Positions 12,001 through 23,899 of a stretch of DNA of 53,735 bases are shown in pieces; the first letter of the stretch is position 1, and each line of letters starts with the position of its first letter. The notes beneath the pieces are model-generated. The model searched no databases and was not told the origin of the DNA. It was given only the letters and a program-made list of their open reading frames with translations. The translations under genes were made by a program, and so were the position numbers. The DNA comes from Darksidea phi (lineage: Eukaryota; Ascomycota; Dothideomycetes; Pleosporales; Lentitheciaceae), in contig JASJFT010000273.1 of NCBI GenBank assembly GCA_030770425.1, forward strand, positions 1-53,735. Reading direction: 5' to 3'.

Positions 12001-13140
12001 AGTAAGAGTTTATATATAGTAAAGATATTATACCTATACCTTATATACGATAATAGAGCTATAGAGCTATATATAGTACTATTAATCGTAAGTAACGAGG
12101 TAATATTTCGAATATTAAGGCGCTAGACGAGAAATAATATATAATATCGAACTATAGAGCCTAGTTAGGAGACTAATAGCGGTAACGAGGAGTTAGTATA
12201 CTAATACTACTACCTACTACCTATAGTATAAAAATTACTCGTAATAATACTAGTATCCTACTTACTATATCTATCTCTTATCCTTAGCTAGCTTCCTTAT
12301 TATATTTATCTCTTATCCTTAGCCAGCTTCCTTACTATATATTCTTAGTCTTCTAGTAACGGCGAGAGTAGTAGTACTAATATATCCTCTTTCTTAAACT
12401 TACTATTAATACCTACTAACTAGATATCTTTACTAACAATCGTTCGCCTAGTCCTTTAGTAGGAGGTACTAGAGTATAATAGCCTATTCGAGTACAGCGC
12501 TCTAAACGTTTTAAATATCGCGGCGGAGTATCCCCAGCGCTATAGGAGGGAGGTACTATCGATAGAGCTTCTCGATTATAATAACTATTAGTATAAAACT
12601 AACTATATATTAGATATATTCGAGGGAATAAGTAGCGATAGGATTCTCGTATAGCTATTAGTAGTTACCTATATTATATTCCTATCCAAGGCCTTATATA
12701 ACGAGGATAGGCGTTTCGTCTAGAGGTAGCTATACCATCTATATAGGCTAGAGAAAAAGCTTATATAGGGAAGACTATTAAGGAAGAAGAAATTAACCTT
12801 CTTAAGAGACTATCGAAGGAGCGAATACCTAACGTAGAAGATAGAGCTAATATTTATAGTAGATATAATACGAACGATAGCGTAGAGGCGGAGGACGATA
12901 GGGATACCTAGCTAAGGAGGGTAAAGAATTCGGCGTTATCGGCGCGTTTAACTATCTATATATATTATTAGTAAATTAGGAGCTATTATTATCCTATAGT
13001 TACTACCTATTACGTAAGATATCGAAATATTAAAATATAATAAGGTAATTAGAATTACGAAAAATATAGCTAGCCTAGGAGCTAATATAACGTTACGCTA
13101 AGTAGTAGCCTAAGCTCCTAGAGGAGGGGATTTAAAATAA
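12000..13140 (+). pseudogene. Least-mutated block with unidentified + strand reading frame
   Basis: This block is visibly richer in C+G and CG than its surroundings and holds seven of the ~27 surviving CA/TG sites of the window (between 12322 and 12735), all of them CA on the + strand. A + strand frame from ~12485 to ~12920 reads through with stops only at plausible Gln/Trp codons: EYSALNVLNIAAEYPQRYRR, then VLSIELLDYNNY, later LYHLYRLEKKLI and RKKKLTFLRDYRRSEYL. I do not recognise the protein. The block ends at a purine-rich stretch (AGAGGAGGGGA, ~13120). It may be a host or low-copy sequence trapped in the repeat cluster, or an element with few copies. Upstream it carries the 35-bp direct repeat at 12261-12340. 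Confidence 0.5.
12261..12340 (+). repeat. 35-bp tandem direct repeat, two copies
   Basis: Units share ATCTCTTATCCTTAGC, then TAGCTTCCTTA or CAGCTTCCTTA; the shared motif starts at 12273-12275 and again 35 bases later. The second unit keeps a CA that the first has lost to TA, a direct example of a RIP change between two copies. Confidence 0.85.
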
Positions 13141-13299
13141 TAACGTTAGAAAAAGAATATATATATATAGATATTAATTTAACTAATAAGATAAAACTTA
13201 TATTTATATAAGCTATTTCTATTAGAATTATAATATCTTAATATAATACTACTAGTAAGATAATATATCTAGGTACTATTATCTTTTAGTTTCTACTAC

Positions 13300-14966
13300 T
13301 ATTTTATTTAGTAGTAGATATATCTACTATAGATATCCTCTATATTAGTTTTACTAAGACTCTTCTTTAGGTATAGTAGCTACTAGTTCTAGTATCTATA
13401 GCGCTTTATCTAGGTTAAGTCTCTTAAATCTTTAAGTATTCGTTTCTACTATTAAGTATTATTCTAGCTTTTTTTATAAAGTAGTCTAAATCGTCTTTTT
13501 CTTAGATATCTCTAGATATATAGTATTATATTTTATTATTAGTTCTTTTATATTTTATAGATCTTTAATATTATATTATTAATTATATATACTATTTTAT
13601 TCTTTCTATTAAACTAGATATTATACTTATTCTATACGCTTATCTACTCGTTAGGTAAGAAATCGCTTAATTTTATATTCTAGGAACTCTTCGTCCGCTA
13701 TAGCTACTAGTTCTTAGTAGGTCTTAATTTTTCTACTAAAGGGGTCTATTCTAGATAGTAATAGTTCGATTTATATAACTAAAACTACTAAATAGATTCT
13801 TATATATTTAGGTAGCTTTAGCTTATAGGTATTCTTATTAATCTTTATAATAATCTTAAGTAGTTTTATTTATTAGATATTAAGCTTTCTATTTAGATAT
13901 CTATATATATAATATTTATAATAAAGTTTTAATATTACCTAATCTTTAACCTTTAACTAAAGGGCTTTATATTATTTATTATACTAATACTTTATATTAA
14001 TATTAGTAAAAGCTAATATCTTATATAATATATCTTAGTATTAAAGATAAAGATTAGTATAATCTACTAGAAGTAGATCTATTAGTACCGTTAATAAATT
14101 ATAGGTATTAAAGTCTTAAATTTATTCTATAGATAAAATACTAGTAGATATATTAGATATACTATTTATTATAAACTTAATAAATAGTAAGGTATTAACT
14201 TAATTCTTATCGAAATTAGCTATATAAAAATATTAGAGTACTACTTCTACTATTTAATTTATTCTCTTAGATTAACTATTAGTCTATAGGTACTATACTA
14301 TACTAGATAGAAATATTATTCTAGTAGACTTAAGTATATACTTTTATAGCTTATTTAGAAAATATTAGTTCTTATTAGATATAATTCTTTATAGAAAATC
14401 CTATTCTTAATTAATAAGAGTTCTAATTAGGACTACGTCCTACTCTTCTACTATCTAGTCGATTATTCCTAGTACGAATAGAATCCGCTTAGATTCCTTA
14501 TAAGTAGTAGTTATTAAAGTATTAAAGACTATAGTACTAGCTAGTAACCTAGTTATAATATCTATAGTAATAGTAAGATATAATTATTCTAGACTTAGTA
14601 TTAATTCTAGACTACTATATAGCTTATAATATTCTATTCTATTCTAAATATAAACTAGATAATACTTAATATAGATTTTTAAAAGTTTAATTATTTTTCT
14701 AATAAAGACTACTCCGCGTAACCTTTTATAAATTTAATAATAATCTAAGTAAAAATACTAACTATATACTTACTTAAATACTTTCTTAACTATAGCTTTA
14801 AGAATATAAAGTTATTTTATATAGTCTATCTAGTTCTAATAATATAATAAGTCTATTTTTTTAATAAAAGTTAATCCTTTTAAAGGCCGATCTTATTCTC
14901 TAGAATTATTAAGCTCTTTATTAATAACTTTTAAAACCTTCTACTAATATATATTCTTATTATATA
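13300..14966 (-). pseudogene. Gypsy pol C-terminus: integrase end and chromodomain (L176 gypsy)
   Basis: On the minus strand the frame reads LKVEDQVILKLHYKYYI, then KLKLPKYIRI (~14010-13770). This matches the segment of fungal gypsy polyproteins after the integrase core (LKVGDKVLLRLHRGY, LELPxxxRIHPVF). It continues into a chromodomain: YLV followed by stops at Trp positions, then YN-YNIKDL-NIKEL (~13620-13500), corresponding to YLVRWKGYG...WYNVKDLENAKEL. This is the downstream half of the pol whose RT and RNase H lie at 20.4-22.4 kb; the two halves are separated by L268 copy B-C (TSD CTTTC). Chromodomains of this type direct integration toward heterochromatin. Confidence 0.8.
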
Positions 14967-14971
14967 CTTTC

Positions 14972-15239
14972 TATAAGACCCTAGGACTAAGTATAATTAA
15001 CTAGGAGTTATAATAGCTAAGGTAGCCTTCTAATTAACTAATAGTAGAATTGGTATATTAAAGCTATCCTAAAATAGCACTATAAGGGTATAAGAACGGG
15101 GGGTTCTTATACCTAAATAGGGCTTAGCGCGCTAAATAAGCTAACTATCTATTAGACTAATCCTCGGGATTACCTAATCTACTAACCAAAATAGGAAATA
15201 AGTAAAATAACTAGATTACCTAGGGAACGGGCTATAATA
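14972..15239 (-). repeat. L268 LTR, copy B (3' LTR of B-C)
   Basis: A 268-bp LTR in reverse orientation: TATAAGACC at the left and CTATAATA at the right on the + strand. It carries TTGG at ~15050-15053 where copy E has TCGG and copies C, D and F have TTAG. The adjoining TTATCTCTCTTCTAG (15240-15254) is the polypurine tract on the other strand. Confidence 0.95.
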
Positions 15240-18200
15240 TTATCTCTCTTCTAGAATAAGGCCTTATCCTTAAGGGCCTAGTAAACGAATAATTAAGAAA
15301 AATACTTTTAGAGGGGGGGAGAGAATAGAAGGGATAGATAGATATTTATATCTATTACTCCCTACTTAAAAAACGATTTAACTAGTATTCTCTAAATTAT
15401 TCTTAGAGTATATTAATATTATATAGCCCTATATATATTTACTTATTTTACTATATAAATTATTATCTAAAAAATATTTTTCTAATATATATACTATATA
15501 ACGCGCTTAGTATATCTAAAGGGCGTTATAGAATATATAAGAGGATATTAATAACTTAATTTTTTATATTATCTAGAAGTTATATACGCGTAGTCCTATT
15601 AGAAGATAAGACTTACTCCTTCTATATCTTTACCTATAGTAAAGCGAGGCTATAGAGGGGTACTTTAAGCTTAGAAATAGTTACTATAGGCTTTAGATAT
15701 TACGCTACTCGTTTTAGTAGACTATAAAGAAGAGAAGCCCTAAGCTTAGAAGTAATTATTATAAGCTCTAGGCTATATACTACCTATTTTAGTAGACTAT
15801 AAAAGAAAGGTACTCTAAGCCTAGGGGTAATTATCCTAAGCTTTAGATATTATACTACTCGTTTTAGCGGGCTATAAAGGGTAGAAGTCTATACTTAGTA
15901 TTAGCGATTTTTCTAAGTTCTTATCTTAACTAGTATCTTATCTTTTAACTAGGGGCTAAGAAACTTATCTTATAATATAGCTTCTAGCTACTAGACTAGT
16001 CGTTTAGATAGACCTAGCTTATTAGAATACTTATTATAAAACTTTTTTACTTTTTAAATCGTATTTATAAAATTACTTACTAGATAATAAATTAGGTCTA
16101 GGTCGTAGTCTATTAATTTTATTTAATAGTAGAGTTTACTATAAACGATTTAGTTATTAAGAATATAATAGAAGGCTTAATATATATCTAGCTTAGTAAA
16201 GACCTTTATTTTAAAGAGTTATATTAGTATCTTCTTAATTAAAAGAATAGTTGTAATATCTTTCTTTATAACTATATTAATTTTTCGATAGTTAATATAG
16301 AATCTCTATTCTCCTTTTAGCTTCTTAGTAAATAGAATAGATAAGATAAAGTTAGTATTACTAGTTATAATAAAGTTCTTTTTTAGATACTCTTCTAAGT
16401 AAGCTTTTAGTAGCTTTAGATATTTAAGGGATATATTATAGAGTAGACTTATACTAAGCTTACTTATATTATCTTTAAGAGTAATTTTATAGTCGATATT
16501 CTTCCTTTTAGAAGGTAGCTTATTTAAGTTAACCTTAAAGAAGTAGTCTAGAGTAGCTTCTACGTAATCTTTATAAAGAAGCTTTTTTACTATTATATCT
16601 TATATATTCTATTTCTCTTCTATTAAGTTTTTTAATTATTTATTTCTAATTAATAAGTTAACTTTATATAGGCTAGTAGCTTCTAATATAACTTCTTCCT
16701 TATCTACGAGCTTTTATATTTTAGAAGGCTTAAGAAAATATATATCGAATTTATTACTAATAGCCTACCCTAGTAGGTTATTAGGAATAGATATTACTTT
16801 TTTTTTCTTTCTATTATTTTTTCGATAACCTCGTTAGCTTTTTTTAAATTTAATACCTCTTAAACTATTATTAGTATTATTATCTACGTTTCTTTATATT
16901 TTCTTAGAAGTAGCTTATTAGTCCTTTATTATTTATAATAGGGCTTTAGTAGACTTATAGGTCTCCTTCTAAGAAATTATAAGGGCTTTAATAAAAATCT
17001 TTAAACTAAGTATTAGATTCTTTCTAAGTAAGTAGGTCTTCTTCTATACTTTAATCTATTAATTAATTAAATCGTTATAATATAAAGTATTATTCTAGTA
17101 TTTTAGCTCTAGTTTTAGATTTAGCTTTTCTATAATAGTTAGATTATATTTTATTTACTTTAAGGTATTATCTAGCTAATATAAAGTCTAATTATAATAG
17201 TTAATTAAGAATTAGATTTATTTAAAGAATTTTCTTCTAAGTATTATATTATAATACCCGAGCTTATAGAAGAGAAACTAAGTAGATATATTCTTTTTTT
17301 AGATTAATAGATTAGCTTAAATAACTATATTAACTAAGTAACTATATTTCCCGTTAAACTTATTAAGAGGGATTAGTTTCTTTAGTCGATAGAAAATAGA
17401 CTTTAGCTTTTTCTTTACTATCTTTAAATATTTAAAGTAGACTAATAGGTATATACTAATACTACTATCTACTAATCCTCTTAGCTATATAGCTAGGCTA
17501 TTTACTATAAATTAAATAGAGAGCGTAAATAATTTTAAATTAATAAGTTATAGTATTTTAATAAATTATTAATAATTAAGGGGTTTAATTACTTTTATAT
17601 AGATCGCTAAGGAGAAGCCCTTCTCTAGTAGCTTTTATTTTTTAATATTATAGAGAAGATATTAGAGTTATATTCTAAACTACTTTCCTCTTTATATAAA
17701 GAGTCTAAATAAGCTTCTTCTTTAAAATTATTAGAAAAGGTAGTATTAACTTCTACTTTTATAATATTCTATATTACTTTATATACGATATAGTTAGAAT
17801 AATCTTATTATTTATTTCTTTTCTTATAATTAAAGTAATAGTTTTACTTCTTATACTTCTTAAAAGAGTAGTTATAGAGCTTAAAGATATTTTTAAAGTA
17901 AATAGACTTCTTTTCTAACTTATTAGAAAAGGGCCTACTTATAATTAGCTACTTTTTCTTAAAGATAGCTAATTAGTTACTTCGGGTAAGTTAGGCCTTT
18001 TAGTACTAGTTATTCTTAAGTAGTATTTTATTAACTAAAGTTATATATTTATAGAGCTTATTAAAAGTAGAATTACTATTATTAAATAGATTTATCTTAT
18101 TTCTTAACTCGAAGTAGAGCTTATCTATAAATTCTTTATTCTACTAATAGTAAAGTAGATAGATCTTTATTACTAGATATTTAAAATTCTTAATAAAGTT

Positions 18201-20138
18201 ACTAACTTTACTAAATATATTTATATATAGTTAGTAGAATTTAACTTTTATCTTCTTCTTTATATAGAAATCTTTATAGTATTTTTTAATATATTCTAAT
18301 AGATCTATATTAAATATAAAGTCTACTTCTTCTTTCTTAGAATTTAGTTATATCTAAATATAGTCTTTTACTAGACCTACTAGTTAGAATATAATATAAG
18401 CTTAATAGATCTTAGTTATTTACTAGGAGATCTCTTATATATACTAGTTCTTATTAATAGTAAGTTTCTATTCTATATTATAGAGCTAGTTTTTTAACTT
18501 AGACTCTCTATTATTTTTAAATAAAATAAAATTAGAGTAGAACGTAGTCTTTTAGAAGCTAGAGGTTTATAAGAAGTTATTTTAATAGTTTTTTATAATA
18601 TTCTCCTTCTAAATAAGGACCTATATTCCGTTACCTAAGGTAATAATTATAAATTCTAGTAAGACTAATAGAGATCTTATAGGGAGGACGTTAGGATAAA
18701 GAGTAAAAGTATTTTTTATTTTCTTTATAGTAAAGAGTAGTATATCTAATTCTAATAGATACTTATAGTAGTTCTTATTAGGTAGAAGAGTCTATATTAA
18801 ATCTAAGAATATAATTAGTTTAGTAGTTAACTTTTTTTATAAGAAACTTAACTAGAAGGTTAGATACTAAATTAAATTCTATTAGAACCTTCCTAGAAGC
18901 CTAGAGGTTTAAAGAGAGGTATAATAAGTAAGAGAGATTCTTTAGAGGTTAATATTTAGGTTATTTAGCTATACTATTATAAGAAGAAGTCTTACCTCTT
19001 CTATATCTTATTTATTATTAGAGTTATACTATAATAGTAAAGTCTTAAGAATAAACTTAGGGTTATATTAAGAAAGAACTATAAGTCTAATCTTAGTATA
19101 GATAACTATAGAGAAGGACTACTTAAAGTCTTCTTTTAAATTCTACTACTTACTTATAGTTTTTTAAACTTATTAGAATTCTTCTTATAACTTTTTAACT
19201 TATTTTTTATAATTATTCCTTTTCTTAATTAATTAGTTAAACTTATTAGCTATAGTATTTATAAAGATATTTCTATTAACTATATCTACTTTTATAGTAT
19301 ATACTAGTCTTTTAGCTATAATAAGATAGAGACTATTATCTATTAAAGTATTAATAATTAAATTAGGCCCCTTCTAGATAGCTAGTATATTTTGGACTAT
19401 ATTATAGTTTAGGAGTTCTTCCTATTCTTCCGCGTTTATTAAATAGAAGATTTAGGGTCTATTTTCTCCTCTAAGTAATTTAACCCTCTTAATATACTTA
19501 TTAATCTTCTTTTTAAGACTATCTTTACTTATACTCTCTTCTTAAGAGGAGAAGATAGTCTTAAGAGTTTAGGGGTTAATATATATATCTTTATTAATAA
19601 ATACCTTTAAGGGGGTTAGTTTATAAGTCTTAATTAGCTTTTACTAGTATACTTTCTCTTTAGAAGAGAGTATCTTACTTCTAGTCTAGTTCTAAGACCT
19701 AGTCTAAGCTTATATACTCCTTATTCTACTTAAGACTTAGTTTAGGGTCTTATTTTTTTCTTTACTTTTCTTTTATAGGAAGGGCTTATAAAAGAGTAGT
19801 TTATTTAGTAGAATAGACTTTAAAGGGTCTATCTAACCTAGGGAATCTACTATTTTATTATTATACTAATTTAGTAATTTAATTAATTATATAAAGATAA
19901 GTTTATTATAGGGTTTAGAATATAGATTTAATCTTATATAATACTTTTATAGATTCCTTCTCTTTAAGGAAGATACTAGGTACTTTAATAATATTAGGGC
20001 TTAAAATAGTTAATTTTAAGACTTACTTAAGGAAGCGCTACGTACTATCTACCCTAAGTACTATAGACCTCTAGAAATTTAGGAGGTAGTTAATATTTAG
20101 CCGCCGTCTTTAACTAAAAGTTAAAGATCTTAAAATAA
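15240..20138 (-). pseudogene. gag-RT remnant fused to chromodomain, L268 copy B-C
   Basis: Read on the minus strand from 20138: leader; gag (~20000-17800) with a zinc-knuckle remnant near 17862-17805 in which Cys and His codons are now Tyr; protease/RT N-terminal region (~17300-16170) matching ~45660-47285 of the complete copy; then directly the chromodomain and tail (~16160-15900). The junction sequence GAATATAATAGAAGG shares a short AT-rich microhomology (TATATT) with both parental positions. The missing part contains the RT active site, RNase H and the integrase core, so this copy could not have been autonomous even without RIP. Confidence 0.85.
15666..15889 (-). repeat. 75-bp tandem repeat, three units, in the 3' region of L268 B-C
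   Basis: Three units start near 15666, 15741 and 15815, each beginning TAAGC(T/C)TAG and ending around TAG(A/C)(C/G)(T/G)CTATAAAG. The same array has three units in copy F (~52317-52545) but only one in copy D-E (~49993-50067). Confidence 0.85.
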
Positions 20139-20406
20139 TATAAGACCCTAGGACTAAGTATAATTAACTAGGAGTTATAATAGCTAAGATAGTCTTCTAA
20201 TTAACTAATAGTAGAATTAGTATATTAAAGCTATTCTAAGATAGTACTATAAGGGTATAAGAATAAGGGATTCTTATATCTAAATAGGGCTTAGTATATT
20301 AAATAAGCTAACTATCTATTAGACTAATTCTTAAGATTACCTAATCTATTAACCAAAATAGGAAATAAGTAAAATAACTAGGTTACCTAGAGAATAGGTC
20401 GTAATA
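20139..20406 (-). repeat. L268 LTR, copy C (5' LTR of B-C)
   Basis: A 268-bp LTR, reverse orientation, partner of 14972-15239. It differs from copy B only by C/T and G/A changes, including loss of GCGCGC-type sequence that copy B keeps. The CTTTC TSD follows immediately. Confidence 0.95.
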
Positions 20407-20411
20407 CTTTC

Positions 20412-22450
20412 TTTAAATACTCTTTAAAGTTATTAGTTATATTTATAAAGGTAACGTTAAAAATATATATATTATTTATTATCTATCTATCTAAGAAATA
20501 GGCTATATTCTAGATAATAAGTCTATAGAAGTCGTACTTATTACTTTATTAATTCGTTACTTTTTTAGAGAACGTCTAAAATACTTATAATACTAATTAG
20601 AATATTTATTAAATACTTAATTATAAATTAGATTTTATCTATATCTACTATATTTCTATTAACTAGTAGTTAATACTAGTACTATAGGTATATTCTAGGT
20701 CCTTAATTACGTCTATTTTTAGATTCGCTTTTACTACTTTACCTTATAGACGACTAAGAGTATCTAGTATATAGTATATTCGACTAGACCGATATTATAC
20801 CTTAATATTTAGAAATTATTAAAGATATTAAGTATAACGTATTAGCTATAGATTTAATTAATTAGTAAATATTAATATAAATAGCTTTTAATATAATATT
20901 ACTATTATTACTAAATAATTTATAAATATATAGTATTTCCGTACTCTTAAAATAGTATAGTAGAGCTTTTTTACTATTTATACTATTACTAATATTTCTA
21001 ACTCTATTAGTTAGTAATTCTTCTTAGCTATTAAGAGTTATTTTAATAGAAATATAATTAGTTAAATAGAGTCTTTAGGAAAATCTTTTATCTTTTTTAA
21101 CTATACTATAGATCTATTATCTATACCTTTAAATCCTAGTAGAGTAGAGATTACTTCTATATTAGATTCTAGATTATTAACTATATAGTATATAAATACG
21201 TCGAAATCCTATTTCTTAAATATATTAATATTAATATATAATAAATAATTAGGATTAATATAGAATAGCTTAATATTTTTAGTAAACTCGTACTATAGTA
21301 TATTAAATATCGTCTATAGACCTAGATTATCTTTAATTAGAATTTATTCTTTAAATTTCTTATACTAGAATTTATCCTAGAATACGAAATAAAGAAGTTC
21401 TATTTTAAAGTTCTATAATAGACCTAATAGCTAAGTATAATAAAGGTATTTATTTCTTAGGTAACTAGCTAAGCCTATATAGGTTTCTAATTAGGTAGTA
21501 TTTTTAAAAAACTTTAGATCTTAAAAGGTAATAATTCTTTTATCTATAGTTAAAAGTCCGAATATATTAACCTTCTAGTCTAAAATCGTAACTATTAGAT
21601 ATCTAATATAGTACTTTTTAGCTAAGAGCGAGAAGTAAAGCCGATTTAGTCTAGTAAATACTTAATATAGATATAATTAGTATTTCTTTAAACTATTTAA
21701 AAAAATAATAAAATTATTAATATAGACTTAAATAAATAGAAAATCTTATATAATATCTTCTATTTAGTATTAGATATATTAAATAGAGTTAATATAACCT
21801 ATAATAGCTACGTATAATAGCTCTTAACCTTAATAGCTATTAATAGCTAGCTTATAGCGATCTTCCTTAGCTATTAACTATTAATAGAAAAAGCTAATAC
21901 TATTAATAATACTAATATAGAAAGCGCCCTTAAGATTTTAGATAATATTTAATTACTTTTATAGTAGATATAAATCCTTTACTACTACTTTATTTAATAC
22001 TCGTAGATTAACTATAGGGCGTCCTTTATATAAAACTTTCTTATCCTTATTAACTATAGTTTTTTAAACGATGAATACTAGATAACTAAAATATATACCT
22101 TAGGTTATCTAGAATATTTTTCTATCTTAATAAAGCTTATTAAATAATTCGTCTACTAATAATTATTCCTTAAGTATTAGATTATACGGGTAAATATTAA
22201 GCTTTATATTTTTCTATTTAAATATAAGTAGAATTCTTATATAATTTTCTTTTAGAATATCTACTATAGAAGCTCTATTAGTAAATAGTATAGAAAATTA
22301 TTCGTAGATAGGTATTAGGGTTTTTATATTATCTAAGTATTCTACTCTAAAGATAATAATATTATTTAGAAGGATTATTTCGATATTTATTAACTATAGT
22401 TTAGTATATAGGGTAGAACCGTTTAGATTTATTTTTACTATTTTATTAGT
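20412..22450 (-). pseudogene. Gypsy pol: reverse transcriptase and RNase H (L176 gypsy)
   Basis: Minus-strand frame. The RT palm reads VYINNFIIFLNSL near 21715-21680, matching AYIDDIIIFSRTL; both catalytic Asp of the YxDD box have become Asn. It continues into the connection segment (LKFFKNTT-LETYIGLASYL near 21530-21460). The RNase H region follows (INIDIFKK-DFDVFIYY near 21240-21190 matching DASKEFGFGAVVYH; then IELEILVIV-IVKKL near 21020-20980) and a RHKPGxxNxxPDALSRL-like end near 20780. Stops occupy Gln/Trp positions. The frame stops at 20411 where L268 B-C inserted and resumes as integrase at 14966. The family is a fungal gypsy with C-terminal chromodomain. Confidence 0.8.
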
Positions 22451-23899
22451 TATTTTTATAAAATAGATTTCCGCTATAGATAAGTTTCGTAACTACTAGT
22501 TTAGTACTTCTAGTCTAGTAAAAGTAGTATTAACCCTTAACTTTTTATTAATCTAATAGTATTTATTTATATCTAATAGTATAGTATAGCCTAGACGTAT
22601 ATTATACTAGATAGTAATATATTTATAAATATTATTTTAGAAAAGAATATATATTAATTTAGAATTTAATATTTCTTAGTAACTAGTTATATAGTAAAAG
22701 GCTACGTACTAGAGTCGAAAATTTAGATTATAGTTCTTTAGTAATCCTCTTAACTTAATCTTAATATATTACGCTAAAAATATAGATATAATAGTATCTT
22801 TAGTATATAAAATCTTATATATTTTAGATAGAGATTTCTTAGATACGAACTAGATTAGGACTTTAACTTACTAGTAATTTAGAAAAATTATTTCTTCTAT
22901 ATTTATATCGATAGTAACTTACTCGAACTCTAGAATATTTATATCTATTAGAAGTTCTAGTTCTAGATTCTTTACTATATATATTATAATACTAATAATT
23001 ACTAAGATATTTACTTCTTTTATATTAATAGTAGATAGATATACTTTTTTATATATATATAATCTTAATTTATACTATTCTTTACTAAGTCCTTTTAATA
23101 GAAGTAGCTTATTAAAAAGCCTAATTATTATATATAGTAGGAAACGCTTCTAAAATATCTTATTAATAAGTATAATTAATACTCCTATATTTAGAGTAGT
23201 AGTAGCTATATCTTTATTAGGATAGAATATTACTTTCGTCTTAAGATATTACTAGCGTTACTATCTATTTAGATTTATTAAATAATTATATATTAATAAT
23301 TATATAATAGGGATATTAGTTATCTACTATATATTATTAGTATTAGTAATTACTTAATTACTAATAGAGGGGCTATTAATCTAGTATTCTTAGTTTAATA
23401 CTATATATACTAATATAGCTCTATTCTATCTTTAGAACTTACTTATATCTATAAGACCCTTTTATTTTTTATTTTAGATATTTTATTATTATTAGATTTT
23501 TTAACTAATACGAAATACTTAGTATCTCGTAAGTATTTATATAGCTAATTATTAGATATAAATATAGTCTAGTAGCTATAGTATATACGAGATAGTAGTT
23601 AATAATATCTTTTAAAACTAATAAATTTAGATTTTATAAATACTATATAGGTATATATAGAAGGGTTTACTACCTTAAGATTATAGTCTAGAAGATAAAA
23701 AGATTTAAGTTCCTTCTCTTACTAAGATATTCCGAACTTAAGTATAGATTCTTTCTCTAGTCTATTATTTAACTTACCTTCTAGCTACTTATTATTATAT
23801 AGGCTCTATTATTTATCCCCTTCTTATTACTTATTCTATTTAGTATTAACGTTAAACGTATAGTTTCTAGGAACGAAGTTTCTACTATCTCCTTATTAA

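Larger units (their letters stand above)
14972..20406 (-). mobile_element. L268 gypsy copy B-C, internally deleted
   Basis: A 5435-bp element on the minus strand with two 268-bp LTRs and the 5-bp TSD CTTTC (14967-14971 and 20407-20411). It is about 2.3 kb shorter than the complete copy. Colinear comparison shows the RT region joined directly to the 3' chromodomain region near 16160-16170, removing the rest of RT plus RNase H and the integrase core. It interrupts the L176 pol gene. Its 3' untranslated region contains a three-unit 75-bp tandem repeat. An LTR site at 15186 and its partner at 20353 both keep a CA that other copies have lost. Confidence 0.93.

Noticed and set aside
22068..22085. 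Isolated ATG (ACGATGAATAC) as a start codon
   Set aside because: It is one of very few ATGs, lies on the strand opposite the L176 pol remnant, and opens only a short frame without coding character.
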